Assembly: GCA_036499395.1 (NCBI GenBank)
Contig: DASYDW010000017.1
Coordinates: 62,001-126,000 of the forward strand
Reading direction: 5' to 3'
Length of the DNA stretch: 64,000 nt
From: Pirellulales bacterium
GTDB taxonomy: Bacteria; Planctomycetota; Planctomycetia; Pirellulales; JACPPG01
The notes under the pieces were generated by a model, which did no database searches, had not been told where the DNA came from, and saw only the letters and a program-made list of their open reading frames with translations. Every line of letters starts with the position of its first letter. Position 1 is the stretch's first letter. Shown piece by piece: positions 52,903-61,417 of the stretch. The position numbers and the translations under genes are program-made.

Positions 52903-54086
52903 ACCCCTTATCGCAAAAAGAGTTGGCCGCGCTGGCTGGCACAAGGTCCGGGCCCTGGGTCTCGCTTTATGAGACAGTGGGCGTCACGAATGAAGCAACT
53001 GACGCGGCCACCATCCGCCTTAAGGATCGGCTACGCGAGTGCGAAAACGCACTGGTTCGCTCAGGCATGCGTCCAACGGACGCAAGAGCGCTCGTATCTC
53101 CGATTTCAAGCCTTGTTGAAGATAACCTCGCATCTGTTCGCGGTTGCCGAGGATTGGCGATCTTCGCGTCGCCAGAAGGTTGCCGAATCGAGCGGTTGCC
53201 GGTCGAGGTCGAAGACGTGGCCTGGGTCGGGCCGCGTCCGTATATTCGTCCCCTCATCGCGCTAGTTCAGCGGAATCGACCTTTTTGGCTACTGGGAATC
53301 AGCCAGAATAGAGCCAGACTTTTTCGTGGCGACATGCACGGTTTGACCGAAGAACAAGTTCCCGATATGCCAATTGCGCTCGCGGAAGTTATTGATACGG
53401 GCTCGCGCGACGGAACCCAACAGTCCCACACGGCCAAGGCGGGAACCTCCGTGAAGCAGGATGCCGCTTTTCATGGACAGGGAGGTCTAGCCGATCACCG
53501 AAAGACGAACATCATCAAGTTCTTTCGCGAGGTCGACCGGGCCTTGCAAGCACATCTGCGCGGTGACACGGGTCCTCTGTTGTTCACCGGCGTCGACTAC
53601 CTCTATCCACTCTTTGCGAGTGTCACGCGCCACCCTCAATTGCTCGACGAGCACATTGCCGAGAATCCAGATCGCCTGACGGCCGAAGAGCTATACCGCC
53701 AGGCCGAGCGTTTATTACACCGACTATGGGAGCATAAGCAGGCCGAGGTCGTGCGATCGTTTGAAAACGGACTAGGCAGTTGCGAAGTAAGTGACGAGGT
53801 GCACGTGATTCTGCCGGCCGCCGCGGCCGGGCAGGTGAAATCGCTTCTCGTTCGCCAGTCAGGCCCATTGTGGGGCACCTTCGACAGCGAACACGGCAAA
53901 ATTCATGTCGATCACGAGCAGCGGCCGGGCACCGAGGACTTGCTCGATCGCGCGTGTGCCGAAGTACTGCTACATGGGGGGGGCGTGTTTGCAGTTCCGT
54001 GGCAAAAGATAAAGACCGGCGCACCGCTGGCCGCGATCTTTCGTTACGCGTTGTCGCCTCCGCCAACCGCCTCTGCGGTGAAATGA
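52899..54086 (+). CDS. baeRF-family protein (bacterial release-factor/Balon-like)
   Basis: 395 residues. It resembles the bacterial archaeo-eukaryotic release-factor (baeRF) family, most like family 3: PFWLLGISQNRARLFRGDMH, FHGQGG followed by a helix with IIKFFREVDRAL, LLFTGVDYLYPLF and a last domain with VHVILPAAAAG and LLDRACAEVLLHGGGVFAVP. Related Balon proteins bind the ribosomal A site in dormant cells and keep it inactive; whether this one does is inferred. The release GGQ motif is not evident, although HGQGG is similar in place. ATGA overlap with the BON gene. Confidence 0.75.
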   Translation: MNPLSQKELAALAGTRSGPWVSLYETVGVTNEATDAATIRLKDRLRECENALVRSGMRPTDARALVSPISSLVEDNLASVRGCRGLAIFASPEGCRIERLPVEVEDVAWVGPRPYIRPLIALVQRNRPFWLLGISQNRARLFRGDMHGLTEEQVPDMPIALAEVIDTGSRDGTQQSHTAKAGTSVKQDAAFHGQGGLADHRKTNIIKFFREVDRALQAHLRGDTGPLLFTGVDYLYPLFASVTRHPQLLDEHIAENPDRLTAEELYRQAERLLHRLWEHKQAEVVRSFENGLGSCEVSDEVHVILPAAAAGQVKSLLVRQSGPLWGTFDSEHGKIHVDHEQRPGTEDLLDRACAEVLLHGGGVFAVPWQKIKTGAPLAAIFRYALSPPPTASAVK

Positions 54087-54112
54087 TTCTCTCCAAAACG
54101 GAAGGAACTGAA

Positions 54113-54565
54113 ATGCATGTAAAAAAGATCCTCTTTCCGACAGACTTCTCGACGATTGCCGATCAAGCCCTTGATTATGCGGCGACCTTGGCAAAAGAGA
54201 ACGGTGCGAAACTGCTCATCGTACATATCGCTGAGTTACCCGCTGCCTACGGCGCCGGCGAGATGTATTACGGCATACCCGAACCGGATACGGATGAACT
54301 ATTGCGGATGTTGCACAACGTCGTTCCGCGCAATCCGCCCGTAGATCACGAGTATCGCCTCTTGAAAGGTGACCCAGCGCGCGAGATCGTACGAGTGGCC
54401 AAAGACGACACCGTCGACCTGATTGTTATGAGCACGCACGGCCGGACAGGGTTGGGGCGCGTGCTGATGGGAAGCATCGCCGAAGCGGTCGTGCGCCGCG
54501 CTCATTGCCCAGTTCTGACGTTGAAGGGAACAGTTGCGGTCCCACAAAAGACCGCGACGGCGTAG
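54113..54565 (+). CDS. Universal stress protein, single domain
   Basis: 150 residues, UspA fold: KKILFPTDFSTIADQALDYA, and the ATP-binding STHGRTGLGRVLMGSIAEAVV with the G-2x-G-9x-G(S/T) pattern, ending in CPVLTLKG. It should bind ATP. AAGGAA lies 5 nt before the ATG. 26 bp after the baeRF gene and 31 bp before a second stress protein. Confidence 0.92.
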   Translation: MHVKKILFPTDFSTIADQALDYAATLAKENGAKLLIVHIAELPAAYGAGEMYYGIPEPDTDELLRMLHNVVPRNPPVDHEYRLLKGDPAREIVRVAKDDTVDLIVMSTHGRTGLGRVLMGSIAEAVVRRAHCPVLTLKGTVAVPQKTATA

Positions 54566-54596
54566 CGGTTTGTTTATCTATCAGGAGAATATCAGG

Positions 54597-55502
54597 ATGA
54601 AGGCGCTCGTAGGAGTAGATGGTTCGGACGGCGCGTGGGCGGCTGTCCAACAGACGGCCGAACTATTGCCGGGGAAAAGCGAAATTGTACTCTATTACGC
54701 GCCGCCCAAGCTGCACTTCAGCGGCACTCACACATCACAAGCAATCGCGGATAAGGCGCGTGACAGCTTGGCTAAGGCCGTTTTCGAGGAAGCGCTAAAA
54801 CGCATTCCGGATGGACTGCGGAGCAACATTTCAACAATCGTGGGAACCCAAGGCCCGCGTCGCGGATTGCTTCTGGCGGCCGAGCAGGTTAACGCCGATT
54901 TCGTTGCGGTAGGAGCCGACGGTCTTGGCGCTGCGCGTCTATTGCTCGGAAGCGTGACTCGCGCTCTTCTACGTCACTCGACGCGACCGGTGCTCGTCGC
55001 TCGGCCAATAAATGTACGCGAGAACCGAGCCCCCTATCGCGTACTGTGGGCGGTTGACGAGCCACCGGCAGTGCATGGCCCGATCGACTTCCTGCAAAAG
55101 CTGGCATGGCCAAAGGGGACCAACGGGTCCGTAATTCACGTGGTCGACCCTCTGCAGTCCATGGAGGTGCCCGCCTGGTTTACCGATCGGGTTGGGCACG
55201 ATAAGGAGTTCGCGCGCCGCTTCAGCGAGGAGTACGATACTGATAAGCAGCGCAGATTCAATGAAATGGCCGCTTTCACATCCGAGTTGCCACAACCGTT
55301 CGGGAATCTACCGATTCTCTGCGAGGGTAATGTCGCTAACACCGTTCTACAGATGGCCAACCAGGAGGCTGCTGATCTAGTGATTGTCGGAACGCGCGAT
55401 TTGGGGTCTGTCGAGCGGTTCTTCTTGGGTAGCACTGCTGAGGCCATATTGCAATTCGCGCGCTGTTCGGTGCTGGTCGTTCATATGCAGGCGAAGCCGT
55501 GA
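54597..55502 (+). CDS. Universal stress protein, tandem two-domain
   Basis: 301 residues, two UspA domains. The first (about 1-140) has KALVGVDGSDGAWAAVQQ and VGADGLGAARLLLGSVTRAL. The second (about 150-301) ends with VGTRDLGSVERFFLGSTAEAIL and CSVLVVHMQ. AGGAG at 54583-54587 gives a 9-nt spacer. Tandem USPs of this type are numerous in the mycobacterial hypoxia regulon. Confidence 0.92.
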   Translation: MKALVGVDGSDGAWAAVQQTAELLPGKSEIVLYYAPPKLHFSGTHTSQAIADKARDSLAKAVFEEALKRIPDGLRSNISTIVGTQGPRRGLLLAAEQVNADFVAVGADGLGAARLLLGSVTRALLRHSTRPVLVARPINVRENRAPYRVLWAVDEPPAVHGPIDFLQKLAWPKGTNGSVIHVVDPLQSMEVPAWFTDRVGHDKEFARRFSEEYDTDKQRRFNEMAAFTSELPQPFGNLPILCEGNVANTVLQMANQEAADLVIVGTRDLGSVERFFLGSTAEAILQFARCSVLVVHMQAKP

Positions 55503-55521
55503 TTCTGCCGACCGTTTTTGC

Positions 55522-55536
55522 GCGTGATGATCACGC
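55522..55536. promoter_or_regulatory. Palindrome before the P2A ATPase
   Basis: GCGTGAT and ATCACGC are perfect complements around one base. It lies in the 88-bp gap between the second stress protein and the ATPase. It could be an operator for an internal promoter, or part of a hairpin. The spacing differs from the FNR or CRP consensus. Confidence 0.45.
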
Positions 55537-55590
55537 AATGTCCGATCACTAGCTTGTGGCGCGCTTCCTCGGATCACCATCGCCGCCGCC

Positions 55591-58425
55591 ATGGACACCG
55601 CAACGAATAAGCCGCCGGCCTCGACCTCGTCTGCTGCCCTTTCCGATGCGGATTCGGACATCTATCGTCGAATCGCCGTGCAAGACGTCAAAAGTCTCTT
55701 GTCGCACGAACACGGCCTGGCGTTGTCTGAGGCCGCTGCGCGCCTGCAGTCGATTGGTCCAAATGCGCTCATCGAGCGCCCCGCCGTGCCTGTCTGGCGC
55801 AAACTGCTTACGCAATTTTCAGAACTCGTAGTCGGAATCCTCATCGCCGCGGCGATCATTTCGGGGCTGATGGGCGAGTGGATAGATGCCGTCGCAATCC
55901 TCGCCATTGTCGTACTCAACGGAGTGCTTGGTTTCTTTCAGGAGCAAAAAGCCGAACGCGCCATGGCGGCGCTGCGCAAACTGACGGTTCCCCTATGTAA
56001 GGTCGTGCGCGAGGGGCGCGTGCAACAAATCGCTGCGCGAACGCTCGTACCCGGCGACCTTATTGAGCTTGAGGCCGGCGACCAGGTGCCAGCCGATGCC
56101 CGCCTGCTGCGGACCTTTGGCGTGCGCGCGCAGGAAGCGGCGCTAACAGGTGAGTCTAAGCCAGTCGCCAAATCTGCGGATATCGTGCTTCCGACGGAGA
56201 CGCCGCTCGCCGAGTGCCGCAACATGGTCTTCATGGGAACAGAGCTCGCCGCCGGAAAAGCTAGCGCTGTGGTCACGGCGACCGGCATGCATACCGAACT
56301 GGGCCACATAGCCCGTATGCTCGCCACCAGCGAGCCTGAACTTACCCCATTGCAGCGCAGGCTCAAGGAACTAGGTCAGCTCCTTGTGGTGACGTGCCTG
56401 GCGATTGTAGCCGTCATCTTTACTCTTCAATTGGCGCGCGGGGGCGATCCGCTTGAAGTAGCGCTGCTCGCCATAAGCCTGGCGGTCGCCGCCGTCCCCG
56501 AAGGACTGCCGGCGGTCGTCACTCTGGTATTGGCGATCGGGCTGCAGCGCATGGCCAAGTGCCATGCATTGGTCCGCAAGCTAGCCAGTGTCGAGACGCT
56601 TGGATCCGTGACGGTCATTTGCGCGGACAAAACCGGCACACTAACGCGCAACGAGATGACGGCGCGCGTTGTAGTCGCCGGAGACCAGATTTATCGCGTA
56701 ACGGGTGTGGGCTATGCGCCAGTCGGACAAGTTGTTTCAGCCACCAGCCTCGTGGAGGCGCTCGCTGGGCCAACCGATGGCAAAGAGTCCGCCGATCACG
56801 TGCCGTGCGACGCGATAATGGCCATCGATCTTCGGCAGTTACTGACTTGCGCCTTGTATTGCAACAACGCGCGGCTGGTGTCAACGGCCGGCGAATGGAA
56901 GATCGTCGGCGACCCGACCGAAGGCGCCCTATTGGTCTTGGCCGCCAAGGGAGGCTGTACTGCCGATCCGAATCTGCGCGTCGTTCATGAAATCCCTTTC
57001 GACAGCCAGCGAAAGGCGATGTCCGTCGCGACTGATAACGGCCAAGTCGCGACCATCTACTGCAAGGGAGCCTTGGAGGTCGTATTGGAGAAGTGCGACC
57101 GCGAATTCTGCCGCGGTGAAGCAGTCCCGCTCGACGCCCGCAGGTGCCAGGAAATTCTCAAGTACCAGGCGGAACTGGCCGCCCGAGCCATGCGAATGCT
57201 AGCTTTTGCCTATCGGGAGGCGCCAGAGGTGGTTGAGGGCACCTATCAAGAGCGCGGCTTGGTATTCCTCGGACTGGTCGGGATGACCGATCCGGTGCGA
57301 GAAGAAGCGCGGGGCGCCATTGATCGCTGTCGCCGCGCGGGAATTCGATCCATCATGATTACGGGCGACCACCCATCCACCGCACAAGCCGTCGCCGAAG
57401 AGTTGGCGCTTATCGAAGCGGGCCAGCGAGTAATCACGGGGCAGGAGCTCGACGCTCTATCTGACGCACAATTGGAGGCCGAATTGCCGCGTCTGGCCGT
57501 CTTTTCCCGCGTGCGGGCCGAACACAAGTTGGCGATCGTAAAAGCCTGGCGGGCACGCGGCGAAGTCGTCGCGATGACCGGCGACGGTGTCAACGACGCG
57601 CCCGCCATAAAGGCAGCGCATGTTGGTATCGCCATGGGCCTGTCAGGGACTGACGTAACGAAAGAAGCGTCGGATATCATCCTGACGGACGACAACTTTG
57701 CCTCGATCGTCAATGCCATTGAGGAAGGACGCGGAATCTATGACAACATACAAAAGTTTGTCCGCTACCTCTTGACCTGCAACTCGGGAGAAGTGCTGTT
57801 CATGTTTTTCGCGGCGGTCTTTGGCTGGCCAAGTCCGCTCACGGCGGTGCAAATCCTGTGGATCAATCTCATCACCGACGGCTTGCCAGCGCTAGCGCTC
57901 GGACTCGAACCGCCCGGCCCCGACATTATGCACCGGCCACCGCGCCCTGTACGCGAAACGCTGATTACGCGCGCCCTGGGTTTGCAAATCTTTTGGCAAG
58001 GGCTGTTAATCGCTACTGTTACCCTTATTGTATTCGAACTTACCTACTCCGGAACTCGCCAGCACTTGGAGGCTGCACGTACCGCGGCTTTCTGCGTGCT
58101 GGCTCTCTCCCAGCTCTTCTTCTCCTTTACTTGCCGCAGTCAAAGATACACATTGCCGGAACTGGGCGTCACTTCCAATCGGTATCTGTTTATCGCGATC
58201 GCCGCATCGCTCGTGCTGCAAGTCGGCGTGGTTGCCGTACCGGGTATACAAGGCCTGTTTGACGCAACTGATCTTTCACCGCAGCAATGGGCCGTGGTGC
58301 TTTTCGTCTCACTGATGCCGGTTACTATCGTCGAAAGTCTGAAGTTGCTGGTGACCTATAAGAAGAAGGGCCCGCGAGGCGACATGCATCAAGGCGTATC
58401 GAAGTCAGAAGCCAAAGCAAGATGA
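55591..58425 (+). CDS. P2A-type Ca2+-transporting ATPase (PacL/SERCA-like)
   Basis: 944 residues with ten helices. Seen: [23 protein letters not shown], the phosphorylation Asp and [22 protein letters not shown]. Calcium-site residues known from SERCA appear in order: Glu in [11 protein letters not shown] (M4), Asn and Glu in [13 protein letters not shown] (M5), and Asn, Thr and Asp in [11 protein letters not shown] (M6). So Ca2+ or Mn2+ is the probable substrate, ATP-driven. It overlaps the next gene (ATGA). The M8 glutamate is not identified. CtpF, a P2-type ATPase of the mycobacterial hypoxia regulon, is the nearest functional parallel. Confidence 0.92.
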   Translation: MDTATNKPPASTSSAALSDADSDIYRRIAVQDVKSLLSHEHGLALSEAAARLQSIGPNALIERPAVPVWRKLLTQFSELVVGILIAAAIISGLMGEWIDAVAILAIVVLNGVLGFFQEQKAERAMAALRKLTVPLCKVVREGRVQQIAARTLVPGDLIELEAGDQVPADARLLRTFGVRAQEAALTGESKPVAKSADIVLPTETPLAECRNMVFMGTELAAGKASAVVTATGMHTELGHIARMLATSEPELTPLQRRLKELGQLLVVTCLAIVAVIFTLQLARGGDPLEVALLAISLAVAAVPEGLPAVVTLVLAIGLQRMAKCHALVRKLASVETLGSVTVICADKTGTLTRNEMTARVVVAGDQIYRVTGVGYAPVGQVVSATSLVEALAGPTDGKESADHVPCDAIMAIDLRQLLTCALYCNNARLVSTAGEWKIVGDPTEGALLVLAAKGGCTADPNLRVVHEIPFDSQRKAMSVATDNGQVATIYCKGALEVVLEKCDREFCRGEAVPLDARRCQEILKYQAELAARAMRMLAFAYREAPEVVEGTYQERGLVFLGLVGMTDPVREEARGAIDRCRRAGIRSIMITGDHPSTAQAVAEELALIEAGQRVITGQELDALSDAQLEAELPRLAVFSRVRAEHKLAIVKAWRARGEVVAMTGDGVNDAPAIKAAHVGIAMGLSGTDVTKEASDIILTDDNFASIVNAIEEGRGIYDNIQKFVRYLLTCNSGEVLFMFFAAVFGWPSPLTAVQILWINLITDGLPALALGLEPPGPDIMHRPPRPVRETLITRALGLQIFWQGLLIATVTLIVFELTYSGTRQHLEAARTAAFCVLALSQLFFSFTCRSQRYTLPELGVTSNRYLFIAIAASLVLQVGVVAVPGIQGLFDATDLSPQQWAVVLFVSLMPVTIVESLKLLVTYKKKGPRGDMHQGVSKSEAKAR

Positions 58426-59819
58426 TCACACTTACCTTTCACGGCGCGGCCGAAACCGTTACCGGCTCGAAATATCTTCTGCAGAACAACGACGCGCAGA
58501 TATTGATCGACTGCGGAATGTTTCAAGGCTTGAAGGAACTCCGTCTGCGAAACTGGAGCCCGCTCCCCTTTGACGCAGAGAGCGTTGCCGCCATCGTCCT
58601 TACGCATGCCCACATCGACCACATCGGGTATCTGCCGCGCCTGGTAAAGTTCGGCTACGCGGGTCCCGTCTATTGTACGCCGGCGACCAGGGACCTGGCT
58701 CGCATCATGTTGCTTGACGCCGCTAAACTGCAAGAGATGGATGCCGAGTACGCCAATCGCAAGAAGATTTCGAGGCATCATCCCGTCCTGCCATTGTTCG
58801 ACGTAATCGACGTCAAAGAATCTCTGCAGCTAATGAGGCCGGTAGAGCGTAAAGAATGGTTCTCGCCCGCACGCGGCTTTCGCTGTCGCTACCATGACGC
58901 TGGGCATCTGCTTGGTTCGGCGATGGTCGAAGTCGAAGCGACCAATGAGACGGCACCGGCGACGACGATTCTTTTCTCTGGCGACGTCGGTCGCTATAAC
59001 GCTCCTATTTACCACGATCCGGCACCGCCGCCGGCATGTGACTATTTAGTCTGCGAAAGTACGTACGGGGATCGTGATCATCCGCAAGGCGATATGCTTG
59101 ACGAGCTGTCGCACACCGTCAATGACGCCGTGCGTCGCGGAGGCGTGATACTGGTGGCGGCATTCGCCGTCGGACGCGCACAACAGCTCATCTATCTATT
59201 GCAGCTCCTGGCCGAGCAGGGGCGAACGCCGCGGCTCCCCATTTTTCTCGACAGCCCAATGGCCGCCGAGGCTACTGACATTTATTGTTCGCATGCCGCC
59301 GAGAACGATCTGAGTGAAGGGATGATAACGCAAACGGCCTCTGCGTTCCGCGGACCCAATGTCCATTTAGCGCGCACCGTCGACGAATCGAAGCGAATCA
59401 ATAACGTGGTCGGCCCAGTGATTATCATTGCTTCGTCAGGCATGATGACCGGCGGGCGAATTCTATTTCATCTCGAGCAACGGCTACCCGACCCGCGAAA
59501 CACGATTCTCTTGGGCGGGTTTATGGCCGCCGGCAGCCGTGGCCGAGCTCTAGAGGAGGGCGCTACAACGCTGCGCATCCATGGCCGCGACGTTCGAGTT
59601 ATGGCACGCGTCGTCAAGAATTCAGGCCTCAGCGGCCATGCTGATCGCCAGGAATTGTTGCGCTGGTTGAGCCCGCTACCGCCTCCGCGACGTACCTTTG
59701 TAACACACGGCGAGAAGGCGAGCGCGATGGCCTTCTCACGGTTGCTGCGCGAGCTAAAGGGATGGAACTCATACGTGCCGCACTTGGGTGAATCTGTCGA
59801 ACTGGAAACTCGATCATGA
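58422..59819 (+). CDS. Beta-CASP metallo-beta-lactamase fold ribonuclease
   Basis: 465 residues. MBL motifs: LTHAHIDHIGYLP (motif 2), ADxxH-like YHDAGHLLGSAMV, LFSGDVGRYNAPI. The beta-CASP part follows with VAAFAVGRAQQL, SSGMMTGGRILFHLEQ and LSGHADRQELLRWL. This is the CPSF73/Ysh1-like class of RNA exo/endonucleases. It overlaps both neighbours by ATGA. It is probably an RNA-processing enzyme active under stress. Confidence 0.9.
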   Translation: MITLTFHGAAETVTGSKYLLQNNDAQILIDCGMFQGLKELRLRNWSPLPFDAESVAAIVLTHAHIDHIGYLPRLVKFGYAGPVYCTPATRDLARIMLLDAAKLQEMDAEYANRKKISRHHPVLPLFDVIDVKESLQLMRPVERKEWFSPARGFRCRYHDAGHLLGSAMVEVEATNETAPATTILFSGDVGRYNAPIYHDPAPPPACDYLVCESTYGDRDHPQGDMLDELSHTVNDAVRRGGVILVAAFAVGRAQQLIYLLQLLAEQGRTPRLPIFLDSPMAAEATDIYCSHAAENDLSEGMITQTASAFRGPNVHLARTVDESKRINNVVGPVIIIASSGMMTGGRILFHLEQRLPDPRNTILLGGFMAAGSRGRALEEGATTLRIHGRDVRVMARVVKNSGLSGHADRQELLRWLSPLPPPRRTFVTHGEKASAMAFSRLLRELKGWNSYVPHLGESVELETRS

Positions 59820-60658
59820 CCGACCGTGCCGATGCGAACTACCAGGCAATCCTCAACTCCCCCAGTCTGACCCTTGCCGAACAGGATGTGGCTCTGCTCG
59901 CGAAACCCGAGTTACGCTCCGTGCGCATGCAACTCGAACTGCTCAAGCCGGAGATGGCGCTTGAGGAGCATGACATCCGCTCGACAATCGTCGTATTCGG
60001 TGGGACGAAGATTCTCGAACGCTCCGAGGCGGAGAGTGCCTTGCACGCGGCGCAGCAGGCGATGGCCGCGGATCCAGCTAATCCGGCTCTCGCCCGTGTC
60101 GTGACGCGCTGTGAGCGTTTGTGGGCAAAATCGTCTTACTACGACGACGCGCGCGAATTCTCTCGCTTGATTTCCACATTGGGTCAAGAAACCGGACCGC
60201 GACACTATGTCGTCGTCACGGGAGGAGGACCCGGCATCATGGAGGCCGCAAATCGCGGAGCCTTTGACGCCGACGCCAAGTCGATCGGACTGAATATCCG
60301 ACTTCCCGCCGAACAAACTCCCAATCGATACATTACGCCAGAGCTCTGCTTTCAGTTTCACTATTTCGCGCTGCGCAAGCTCCACTTTCTACTGCGCGCT
60401 CTAGCTTTGGTTGTCTTCCCTGGTGGGTTCGGCACCATCGATGAATTATTCGACGCGTTAACGTTGCGTCAGACGAATCGCATGCAGGCGATTCCAATCA
60501 TCTTGTATGGGCGCGAATACTGGCAACGCGTTATCGATTTTCAATTCTTGGCAGACGAAGGCGTCATTGCGGATGAGCATCTTTCCTTGCTCAACTATGC
60601 CGAGACACCGCAAGAAATCATGGACCTTCTAGAGAGCGGTCCGCTGGCAGCATTTTGA
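59816..60658 (+). CDS. LOG family protein (TIGR00730, Rossmann fold)
   Basis: 280 residues. Signature PGGFGTIDELFDAL and the upstream VVVTGGGPGIMEAANRGAFD, both of the LOG (lysine-decarboxylase-like) family. Members cleave nucleoside monophosphates to bases or degrade (p)ppGpp-type or adenine nucleotides. N-terminal about 60 residues are an extra helical part. ATGA overlap with the beta-CASP gene. Confidence 0.88.
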   Translation: MTDRADANYQAILNSPSLTLAEQDVALLAKPELRSVRMQLELLKPEMALEEHDIRSTIVVFGGTKILERSEAESALHAAQQAMAADPANPALARVVTRCERLWAKSSYYDDAREFSRLISTLGQETGPRHYVVVTGGGPGIMEAANRGAFDADAKSIGLNIRLPAEQTPNRYITPELCFQFHYFALRKLHFLLRALALVVFPGGFGTIDELFDALTLRQTNRMQAIPIILYGREYWQRVIDFQFLADEGVIADEHLSLLNYAETPQEIMDLLESGPLAAF

Positions 60659-60686
60659 ATCGGCCGAGCCATCCGCACGCCAGTCC

Positions 60687-61145
60687 CTATGTGCCATCGG
60701 CAAAATTGAAGGCGCGATGCAACAAGTTGTTTTCGCGCACCTCGTGCGATAAAAGCTGCTTGATCAAGGTGCGCAACTCGCCGACAAATACCGCCCAATC
60801 GGTGCGAGGGCTCCTGGCTTGTGCTCGCGCACCATGCACAAGTTCCCTGGCTTTCGTCAGCATCTGATCGTGCTCGTCGAGCAATCCTTCGGCCTCCTTG
60901 GCAAACCGAGGGGCGGCAGCGATCGCGTCTTCCATGAAGCCGCCGTCCTCTTCTCGTTGAAAGTGCCGAGTGAGACACAATTCGAGCTCTTCGACTTCGG
61001 CCAGCAATCTTTTCATGACCTCTGCGGGCCGGTCGTTGGTACTGGCCTCGTGGAGGGTGGCCTCAACGCGTCGCACAAGCTGCTCGATGTGGCGGTGCTC
61101 GCACGTCATCGCACCTACATATCCGTTAAGAACTCGGTCAAGCAT
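60687..61145 (-). CDS. Hemerythrin-domain protein
   Basis: 152 residues, four-helix hemerythrin fold. Ligand-type residues appear in order: CEHRHIEQL, LTRHFQREE, LLDEHDQML and LLSHEVRENNLL. These can bind a diiron centre for O2 or NO, or serve as a redox sensor. Convergent with the LOG gene. I use the ATG at 61145 (AGGAAGG upstream) instead of a longer frame to 61328. It is the only minus-strand gene inside the stress run. Confidence 0.82.
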   Translation of the reverse strand: MLDRVLNGYVGAMTCEHRHIEQLVRRVEATLHEASTNDRPAEVMKRLLAEVEELELCLTRHFQREEDGGFMEDAIAAAPRFAKEAEGLLDEHDQMLTKARELVHGARAQARSPRTDWAVFVGELRTLIKQLLSHEVRENNLLHRAFNFADGT

Positions 61146-61417
61146 GGGGCACCCTTCCTTTCTTTCGAATCCTCCTATCGCTCTCCCTTCGCATATAAGT
61201 CCATTTTTCATGCCATATACACGGGTTGCAGGAATCTCGGCAATTCGGGCCATTTTTTGGCTCTTATTCACTACCGCCCGATGCAGAGCGAGCGAATCCG
61301 CACGCGCAAGTGCGCCTGTGTCGCACAAGATCTAATGGCGAACGCCACGACGTACGCTCCGACTCATGCAGCGGAACGCATTTGGCGTTTTGAAGGACCT
61401 CAGCGATAATTGCGTCC

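Noticed and set aside
55522-55536. FNR or CRP binding site
   Set aside because: The half-sites have a 1-bp spacing, unlike TTGAT-N4-ATCAA or TGTGA-N6-TCACA; kept only as an unnamed palindrome.
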